Positions 21,918 to 28,700 of a stretch of 35,858 nucleotides of DNA are shown piece by piece (position 1 is the first letter of the stretch; the number at the start of each line of letters is the position of its first letter). A program made the translations under genes and the position numbers. The notes beneath the pieces are model-generated. The model did not search any database. It was given only the letters and a program-made list of their open reading frames with translations, and had not been told where the DNA came from. The DNA is from an uncultured Oscillospiraceae bacterium (GTDB lineage Bacteria; Bacillota; Clostridia; Oscillospirales; Oscillospiraceae): positions 14,815 to 50,672 of the forward strand of contig CAJULD010000020.1 in assembly GCA_910587505.1 (NCBI GenBank), written 5' to 3'.

Positions 21918-23675
21918 TTACTTTCTCTCCCTGCTGTCCACGATCTGCCGCAGCATGGCAGAGAAATCCTCCAGACTCATGGCCCCCAGGTCGCCCTCGG
22001 CCCGGTGGCGGACGGAGACGGTGCCCGCCTCCATGTCCCGGTCGCCTACCACCAGCATGTAGGGGATCTTCTCCAGCTGGGCCTCGCGGATCTTCTTGCC
22101 GATCTTTTCGTTACGGCCGTCCACCTCCACCCGGAAGCCCTGCTTATCCAGCTTTTCGGCAACGCTCTTTGCATACTCCGCCGCCCGGTCCGTGACCGGC
22201 AGCAGCTTCACCTGCACCGGGCTCAGCCAGGTGGGGAAAGCCCCGGCGAAATGCTCGGTAATCACGCCGAGGAAGCGCTCGATGGATCCCAGCAGGGCCC
22301 GATGGATCATAATGGGCCGGTGCTTCTCGCCGTCCTCGCCCACGTACTCCAGCTCGAAGCGCTCGGGCATCTGCATATCCAGCTGGATGGTGCCGCACTG
22401 CCAGGTCCGGCCCAGGCTGTCCGCCAGATGGAAGTCCAGCTTGGGGCCGTAGAACGCGCCGTCGCCGGGGTTGATCTGGAAGTCCTTGCCCAGCTCGGTG
22501 ATGGCGGCCTGGAGGGTGTTCTCGGCAAAATGCCAGACCTCCTCGTCGCCCATGTGGTCCTCGGGCATGGTGCTCAGCTCGATCTGATAGGTCAGGCCGA
22601 AGGTGGAATACATCTCGTCAAAGAGCGTCACCACGTTTTTGATCTCGTCCTTCATCTGTGCCGGGGTCATGAAGATATGGGCGTCGTCCTGAGTGAAGCA
22701 GCGCACCCGGAACAGGCCGTGGAGCGCCCCGCTCATCTCATGGCGGTGGACCAGGCCCAGCTCCGCCGCCCGGATGGGCAGGTCGCGGTAGGAGTGGGGC
22801 TCGTTCTTATATACCAGCATGCCGCCGGGGCAGTTCATGGGCTTGACGGCGTAGTCCTCTCCGTCGATGACGGTGGTGTACATGTTGTCCTTGTAGTGAT
22901 CCCAGTGGCCGGACTGGTGCCACAGATGCTGATTGAGGATAATGGGGGTGGCGATCTCCACGTAGCCGTACCGCTTGTGGCACTCCCGCCAGTACTCCAG
23001 CAGCGTGTTTTTCAGCACCATACCCCTGGGCAGGAAGAAGGGGAACCCCGGTCCCTCCTCGCTCATCATAAAGAGGCCCAGCTCCTTGCCCAGCTTGCGG
23101 TGATCCCGCTTTTTGGCCTCCTCGATCCGCTGGAGGTACTCGTCCAGCTCCTCCTTCCTGGGGAAAGCCACGCCGTAGATCCGCTGGAGGGTCTGGCGAT
23201 TGCTGTCGCCCCGCCAGTAGGCGGCGTTGCAGGCGGTGAGCTTGACGGCGTTGCCCTTGATGCGCCCGGTGGAGTCCACGTGGGGGCCGGCGCACAGGTC
23301 CACGAACTCGCCCTGCCTGTAGAAGGAGATGACCGCGTCCTCGGGCAGGTCGTTGATGAGCTCCACCTTGTAGGGCTCGCCCTTCTCCTCCATGTAGGCG
23401 ATGGCCTCCGCCCGGGGCAGCTCGAACCGCTCCAGCTTCAGCTTCTCCCTGCAGATCTTCCGCATCTCGGCTTCCAGCTCCGCCAGCTGATCCTCCGTGA
23501 AGGGCTGGGGGGTGTCAAAGTCGTAGTAAAAGCCGTTGTCGATGGAGGGACCGATGGCCAGCTTCACCTCCGGGTGCAGGCGCTTCATGGCCTGGGCCAG
23601 GACGTGGGAGCAGGTGTGCCAGTAGGTTTTGCGGTACTGCTCATTTTCAAAGGTGTACAGATTTTCTGCGCTCAT
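21918..23675 (-). CDS. thrS: Threonyl-tRNA synthetase (short form lacking the TGS domain)
   Basis: 585 residues. The N2 editing domain has HTCSHVLA (HxxxH) and DLCAGPHV. The class II core shows MNCPGGM (zinc Cys), FRVRCFTQDDAHIF (motif 2) and GSIERFLGVITEHF (motif 3), with a C-terminal anticodon-binding domain (MLVVGDRDMEAGTVSVR). It charges tRNA-Thr with threonine. The protein begins almost at the editing domain, so the about 60-residue N-terminal TGS domain of the common long form is absent. No frame-shifted TGS remnant is evident upstream, where the T-box leader lies. AAAGGAG precedes the ATG. Expression is controlled by that T-box. Confidence 0.97.
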   Translation of the reverse strand: MSAENLYTFENEQYRKTYWHTCSHVLAQAMKRLHPEVKLAIGPSIDNGFYYDFDTPQPFTEDQLAELEAEMRKICREKLKLERFELPRAEAIAYMEEKGEPYKVELINDLPEDAVISFYRQGEFVDLCAGPHVDSTGRIKGNAVKLTACNAAYWRGDSNRQTLQRIYGVAFPRKEELDEYLQRIEEAKKRDHRKLGKELGLFMMSEEGPGFPFFLPRGMVLKNTLLEYWRECHKRYGYVEIATPIILNQHLWHQSGHWDHYKDNMYTTVIDGEDYAVKPMNCPGGMLVYKNEPHSYRDLPIRAAELGLVHRHEMSGALHGLFRVRCFTQDDAHIFMTPAQMKDEIKNVVTLFDEMYSTFGLTYQIELSTMPEDHMGDEEVWHFAENTLQAAITELGKDFQINPGDGAFYGPKLDFHLADSLGRTWQCGTIQLDMQMPERFELEYVGEDGEKHRPIMIHRALLGSIERFLGVITEHFAGAFPTWLSPVQVKLLPVTDRAAEYAKSVAEKLDKQGFRVEVDGRNEKIGKKIREAQLEKIPYMLVVGDRDMEAGTVSVRHRAEGDLGAMSLEDFSAMLRQIVDSRERK

Positions 23676-23705
23676 GATAAAGTGCTCCTTTCTGAGATAG
23701 GGGCG

Positions 23706-23940
23706 AAAAAAACTTCACCCCTGAAAGCAGATCAGGGGTGAAGTCAAAAAACTCCACGGTTCCACCCTGCTTGCGGCGCAACGCGCCGCCGCTCGTGACC
23801 GCTGTAACGGGCGGGCCCCGTCCCGGTCGTCCCGGGCGGCTCCGGAGCGGTACCCTCCGCCGCCGGCGCAGGACGCTTCCAGCAAAGCGCGTCCCTCTCT
23901 GTCCGCCGCAAACGGAGTCTTCTCCATCTGTGCCATTTTT
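23706..23940 (-). promoter_or_regulatory. T-box riboswitch leader of thrS
   Basis: On the minus strand the leader contains AGAGAGGGACGCG (Stem I type), a candidate ACC threonine specifier at 23849-23851 (within GGGTACCGCTCC), and the T-box sequence AGGGTGGAACCGTGG (23754-23769). It ends in a terminator of 13-bp stem (23712-23724 with 23732-23744) followed by a T run. Uncharged tRNA-Thr would favour the antiterminator and allow thrS transcription. Confidence 0.9.
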
Positions 23941-23946
23941 TATTCT

Positions 23947-23976
23947 ACTATAGCACCGGGGGAGGATTTTTGTCAA
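23947..23976 (-). promoter_or_regulatory. Promoter of the thrS leader
   Basis: On the minus strand: TTGACA, 18-base spacer, TATAGT. This places the start near 23940, giving a leader of about 265 bases, normal for T-box genes. Confidence 0.85.
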
Positions 23977-24092
23977 CTGATTTTTTGTGGATCACACGAG
24001 AAGGCTAACGCAATAATGGAAGTGCACCGGGGCCTTTTGGCCTTTCGCATGTCAACATCAGAAATAATTTTCAGGATATTTTGAAAAAAGAC

Positions 24093-24121
24093 TTTACAAA
24101 GGGAGAATCAGGGAGTATAAT
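24093..24121 (+). promoter_or_regulatory. Promoter upstream of tRNA-Ala
   Basis: TTTACA, 17-base spacer, TATAAT. This near-consensus promoter lies about 128 bp upstream of the tRNA with no convincing ORF between them. Confidence 0.75.
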
Positions 24122-24249
24122 AACACCTGCTTTCAGGGTACAGTGGTACAGTTCAGCCGGGAGAGTGGGCGGTCCGCAAAGCAATGCAGAAAGCGCAGGT
24201 TCAGACAAAAAACTGAAGTCATTAAAAAGCTGTAGAAGCAGTAAAATAT

Positions 24250-24325
24250 GGGCTCGTAGCTCAGCTGGGAGAGCGTTCGGTTCGCATCCGAGAGGTCGAG
24301 GGTTCGAATCCCTTCGAGTCCACCA
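24250..24325 (+). tRNA. tRNA-Ala, anticodon CGC
   Basis: 76 bases fold into a full cloverleaf. The acceptor stem is GGGCTCG/CGAGTCC with the alanine identity pair G3-U70. The D-arm is GCTC/GAGC, the anticodon loop TTCGCAT with anticodon CGC (reads GCG), the T-loop TTCGAAT, the discriminator A, and CCA is encoded. An accessory region begins just downstream. Confidence 0.96.
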
Positions 24326-24330
24326 AAATG

Positions 24331-24390
24331 AACGACCCTACCCAATCTGAACAAATTGTTGTCAGTTGTTCGGATTAGGTAGGGTCGTTC
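24331..24390 (+). terminator. Long hairpin after tRNA-Ala
   Basis: A 24-base arm (24331-24354) pairs with 24366-24389 with two mismatches, followed by CTTTG. It lies 5 bp after the tRNA end and probably ends its transcript. Confidence 0.75.
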
Positions 24391-24395
24391 TTTGT

Positions 24396-24431
24396 CCGTA
24401 TCTCTTGTGTTTCAAGGGATACGGGCTTTTT
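24396..24431 (+). terminator. Second terminator-like hairpin
   Basis: CCGTATCTCTTG pairs with CAAGGGATACGG (one mismatch, loop TGTTT) and is followed by GCTTTTT. It is a backup terminator for the tRNA transcript. Confidence 0.65.
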
Positions 24432-24500
24432 CGGCTCCGGGTGTCATGTGTCACAGTCAAGGAGCAAACAGTACAAAATCAAAGTGCAAAACGTGTAATT

Positions 24501-24518
24501 CGGGGGATTTGAACCCCG
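24501..24518 (-). other. tRNA T-arm-like fragment, possible attachment-site remnant
   Basis: On the minus strand, CGGGGTTCAAATCCCCCG resembles a T-arm with T-loop TTCAAAT, but one stem pair is mismatched and no CCA or other tRNA parts are present. Such pieces remain where tRNA-targeting elements have integrated. Weak evidence. Confidence 0.3.
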
Positions 24519-24538
24519 CTGACATCCTCTTGCCCCTT

Positions 24539-25672
24539 TTATTGGTTGCCGCTCATGAACAACTCTTCTACCTGACATGGTGTTTGGTTTTTCAGTGTGC
24601 GATGGGGCCGCTGCGTATTATAAAACTCAATGTAGGAGGCAAGGCCACGCTTGAAGGCTGCTTCCGATGTGTAATCCTTTCGATATAGATCTTCCTTTTT
24701 AAGTGTGGCAAAGAAAGATTCGGCAACTGCATTATCATGAGGCTTCCCTGAATTGGAGAAAGACTGTTCTACGGATCGCTCGTGAAGTAGTTGTCTAAAA
24801 CGATGAGAGGTATATTGGGCCCCTCGGTCACTGTGAAAGATGAGGCCGGCGTTTGGACTGCGCTGCTCCCATGCAATTTTAAACGTAGAAGTGATCAGTT
24901 GGGTACTGTTTTTCTTAGATACGTTATATGCAACAATCTTGCGGGAAAACAAGTCCAAAATCACACAAGTGTATAAGTAGCGTTCTCCCAGCTTGAAACA
25001 AGTGACATCGCTGACCCAAATCTGGTTGGGCCTATCTGCCTGAAATTGCTGACGGAGAATGTTTCGTTTCTTCTCTGGCGCATTGAGTTTTATGTAGTCC
25101 TGTTTCGCGGTACTGCGGATGCTGGCCAACCCCATCTCTTTCATCAATCTTGCCACGTATTCTGTGCTGACCTGGTATCCGCGCTGAACAAGTATCGTGC
25201 GAATTTTTTCCGCGCCTAACACTTGTTGGTATTCATCAAATACTTCCCGAATCAGGACACGGTATTCTTCCCTTCGCTTCTCAAACCACGCATTTCCTCG
25301 CTTATTGCGGAGGATATGATTGTAAAATGTGCCGCGAGAAACATCCAATGCCTCACAAAGTGTGTGGACATCATACTGGTCATAGAGCAACTCCAATTCA
25401 TGCAGTTTCTCTTTTAGAGAAGCATGGACTGTGCAATTGACTGTTTGCAAAACAGCAACCATGTTCTCCAATTTGGCGACTCTGCGTAAAAGCGCGTAAT
25501 ATTCTTTCATAGTGAAGGTACATTTTACATCTGGAACTGCTGAACAATATATCTTTGCCCAGCGGTAGATCGTTCGCCGACAAACTCTGTATTCTGCGCA
25601 GAGCTCTTGGATGGGCTTGCCTTTTTTGTACTCGGTAATGATAGTGGTTTTCTCTTGATCTGTATAGGTCAT
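24539..25672 (-). CDS. IS3-family transposase, single uninterrupted ORF
   Basis: 377 residues from ATG 25672 (AAAGGAA upstream). The N-terminal helix-turn-helix (KGKPIQELCAEYRVCRRTIYRWAK) is followed by a coiled-coil-like stretch, the HTH_21-type region and an rve/DDE integrase core. The catalytic residues are visible: SDVTCFKLG (first Asp), FHSDRGAQYTS (second Asp) and NAVAESFFATLK (Glu). Most IS3 elements split this into orfA and orfB joined by -1 frameshifting; here it is one frame. It appears intact, so the element may be active. Confidence 0.93.
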   Translation of the reverse strand: MTYTDQEKTTIITEYKKGKPIQELCAEYRVCRRTIYRWAKIYCSAVPDVKCTFTMKEYYALLRRVAKLENMVAVLQTVNCTVHASLKEKLHELELLYDQYDVHTLCEALDVSRGTFYNHILRNKRGNAWFEKRREEYRVLIREVFDEYQQVLGAEKIRTILVQRGYQVSTEYVARLMKEMGLASIRSTAKQDYIKLNAPEKKRNILRQQFQADRPNQIWVSDVTCFKLGERYLYTCVILDLFSRKIVAYNVSKKNSTQLITSTFKIAWEQRSPNAGLIFHSDRGAQYTSHRFRQLLHERSVEQSFSNSGKPHDNAVAESFFATLKKEDLYRKDYTSEAAFKRGLASYIEFYNTQRPHRTLKNQTPCQVEELFMSGNQ

Positions 25673-25691
25673 AGTATTTATTCCTTTCTTG

Positions 25692-25700
25692 TGGTATACT
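25692..25700 (+). promoter_or_regulatory. Extended -10 promoter at the IS3 edge facing the STAND gene
   Basis: TGGTATACT is a TGn extended -10 box without an obvious -35. It lies inside the right end of the IS, about 75 bp upstream of the STAND NTPase start, so the IS may supply or modify that gene's promoter. Confidence 0.45.
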
Positions 25701-25774
25701 GTTAAAAATAACACAGAAAAGGGCACAAAATAAATATACTTATGATCTTACATAGAATCAGAGGAGGTTGCGAT

Positions 25775-28700
25775 ATGCCAAACCCAGGAATAGGAGATCC
25801 TTATTGGTTTGAGTGGTATGTTGGGTTAAAATACATCGTTGAAATGCTCAATCCAGATTCTGGGATCAGTTGCGTTATTTTTCAGCATGAAACTTTCCAC
25901 ACGATTGATGATGTTGTCGTAGAATATGACAACGGCACAAACCAGATATGTTACCAAGTCAAACATGAGATTGAGACTTCCAAGCCAAATAATTTGACAT
26001 TTGGGAAGCTTTTAGAAAAGGAAACAAACGGGACGTGTCTATTTGAAGCCCTTTTCTCGGGATGGAAAAAAGCCTCATCAGAGGTAAAGAAGGAAATAAA
26101 GCCAGTCCTATATACCAATCGAAGGATTTTGGACAGGCGAGCAGGGCGTACATGTAACGGAACCAAATACAGTGCGTATCCAGTTGATAAATTTCTTTCC
26201 CTCATACAAGATGTTTTTGAAAATGTGGAAGATTATTCAAATATTGTTATACAAGAACCTAACTTGCTACACCAATGGGATGAGTTTTGTTCAGTACTTA
26301 AGATTGAAGAGAAAGACATTCCTGAGGTTGTCGATTTTTTGAAGCATTTCACAATTCAAGCAAACCAATTAGGCATTATCGAAACGCATCAAGAGCTTTT
26401 GTCGGCGATATCATCCCTTTTCGCATGTAGTGAGAGCTTATCAAAAGAATTACTGGAAAAATTGACTTATGCTCTTCAAGAGTGGACTACGACTAGGCGA
26501 AAGAATGCGAAAATAACAAAAGAAGAAGTTTTCTCTGTACTTGGAACGGAAATTGACATAAACGAGGACCAACATAGATTGGCCCCGCCATTTCCGTTTT
26601 TCAAGAGCAGACAAGCCTTTTGTGAGCTGATTGAACGCAAGATAAGAGAGACAGATAAAAAGGTGGTACTGTTATCAGGTGATCCCGGTTCAGGGAAGAC
26701 CAGTACCATTAGTTATTTGCAATCGACGACTGACCTTTTTCTTTTGCGGTATCATACATTTCGTCCGATTTCTCCAGAACAGAGATTTTACAATGCCGAT
26801 ACTGGCATATGCAGCAGCGAAAACCTGTGGGGAACTCTTCTCATTCAACTTCGTCAGAAATTGAAGGGTAGGCTTGCTGAATATGAGGTTCCCGTCAGCA
26901 ATAAACTCCTGAAAGTAGAAGAAATGCGAAGCCATGTTTGCCGTTTGCTGGGAAGGCTGGCTGAGAAGGCTGTTGAACGAAATAGCCGTGTGTATGTGTG
27001 TATTGATGGAATAGATCATGCAGCTCGGGCAAATAATATAGTTCCGTTTTTACCGTCTCTTCCACTGCCCGGCGAAATTCCCGACGGCGTGTGCTTTGTT
27101 ATAGTAGGACAACCCATCCGCCTGTATCAGAAACAATATCCAGCGTGGTTATCAGATGAAGAGATGGTTGAGTACCTTGCCATGCCCAAATTATGTGTTG
27201 AGGATATAGGACAGCTGATTATCTGTAAACTGCCGCAATTTCAAGAAACTGCTGATGGACTGGCGAAATTTATATATGAACGAACCGAAGGAAATAATTT
27301 ATCTGCGGTGTTTGCAATAGAGGAAATTAAAAATGCAAATTCCTTGGAAGAAGCATACGAACAATTACGAGCTAGTCGAATTGGCGCTGATATTCAGCAG
27401 TATTATCAACATATTTGGAATTATATGAGAGAAGCAATCCTCAATATGGGATTAGGCTTTGCTTTTCCGGAAAGCGTTATTGCCAGCTCTATTTTACTTA
27501 TGAATGGCCGTGTTGATACTAGAATTTTGTCCGAAGCACTTCAATGTAAATATAGAATTAGTGAAACAGAGTGGAGACAGATGCTGGATAAGCTATATCC
27601 CCTCATTATACCTTGTGGTGAAAAGGAAGAATACGCTCTTTTTCACAACGATTTTCGCATATTTCTTATGGGGGCTATCAGAGACTACAAGCCTCTTTAT
27701 AAAGATATTGCGCTGGCACTAGCCGAATATCTTCTGTGTAATGACAAGGGACTCTTGACATATGTGTCCGCGATTCCTCTTTTGCAGAGTGCAGAAAGAG
27801 TGGATCTTATTCCGACATATTTTACAGCTGGTTTTGTGATTAACGCTTTAGCGGAAGGGGTTTCAAAAGAGCGACTGGACGATTTTCTACGAATTTCATA
27901 TGAGGCAGCATGTAGTAATCAAGATTATAACGGATATACGAATTCTTATTTGGCGGCAAAGACCTTATATCAGCATGAATCCTATTTTGAGTACTATGAG
28001 CGGCATTACAGAAGCAACGACTATCCAGAAATCAGTTCGGTTGATATTTTAGAAGTTCGTGTGTTACCTGCCCAAAGGGAAAACCTCCGTGAATATGAGA
28101 GGGTGTTAACACTATGCGCAAAACTCTATAAAACCGATACGAAAGAATATGCAGAACGTGCCTCTGCATTATATACAAAATGGTTTGGTGAATTATCTCC
28201 GTATTCATTTGCAGGCTTATGTACAGAGGAAGAGGCCCCCGAAGACGAGGCCTGGAAACTGCGTACAACTGAAATTGGCTTTTTTCTGCAGAATTGGGGA
28301 GGCTCTGCTGCGGAACTAGGTATAGCTATTCCGTCTCTTGAGGAACCAGCATCTCAAAAAGAGTTGTACGCACTATTTACGTTTGGAGAAGCCTATTTTA
28401 ACAAGTGTATGGACCTGCGAAAGCCGGACATGGCAGTTGCAGCTATAGAAGGCGGGTTTGTGGATAAAACCTGTTTTTCAAAGAACCTTAAAAACATGCT
28501 CTATAACGGATTCACTGACAAGTTCAAATTGTTTCTGCCGCGATTAGAATTGAATCAAGAGACCCCTTCTGAAAAACTGCTGGCCATGGCAATGGAGGTA
28601 ATTTGTCAGTGTGAGCCAGAGATCGAAAAAAAACAATTATCGCCCTTTAAAAATGTACAGGGCATACATGATGAGGTGAGTTTTTCTGCTGTTCTCCGTT

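Larger units (their letters stand above)
24531..25727 (-). mobile_element. IS3-family insertion sequence
   Basis: About 1.2 kb holding one transposase gene. The ends share an imperfect inverted repeat: TGCCCCTTTTATTGG at the left, and TGTGCCCTTTTCTGTG at the right read on the minus strand. I see no clear target duplication, so the exact borders are uncertain by a few bases. It lies between tRNA-Ala and the large STAND gene. Confidence 0.82.

Noticed and set aside
23647..23976. 109-codon minus-strand frame upstream of thrS
   Set aside because: It is the T-box leader RNA, with T-box sequence and terminator; Arg/Gly-rich translation without homology features.
24133..24354. 73-codon minus-strand frame over tRNA-Ala (contains GIRTLDLSDANRTLSQLS)
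   Set aside because: A well-known false protein created by translating the complement of a tRNA gene.
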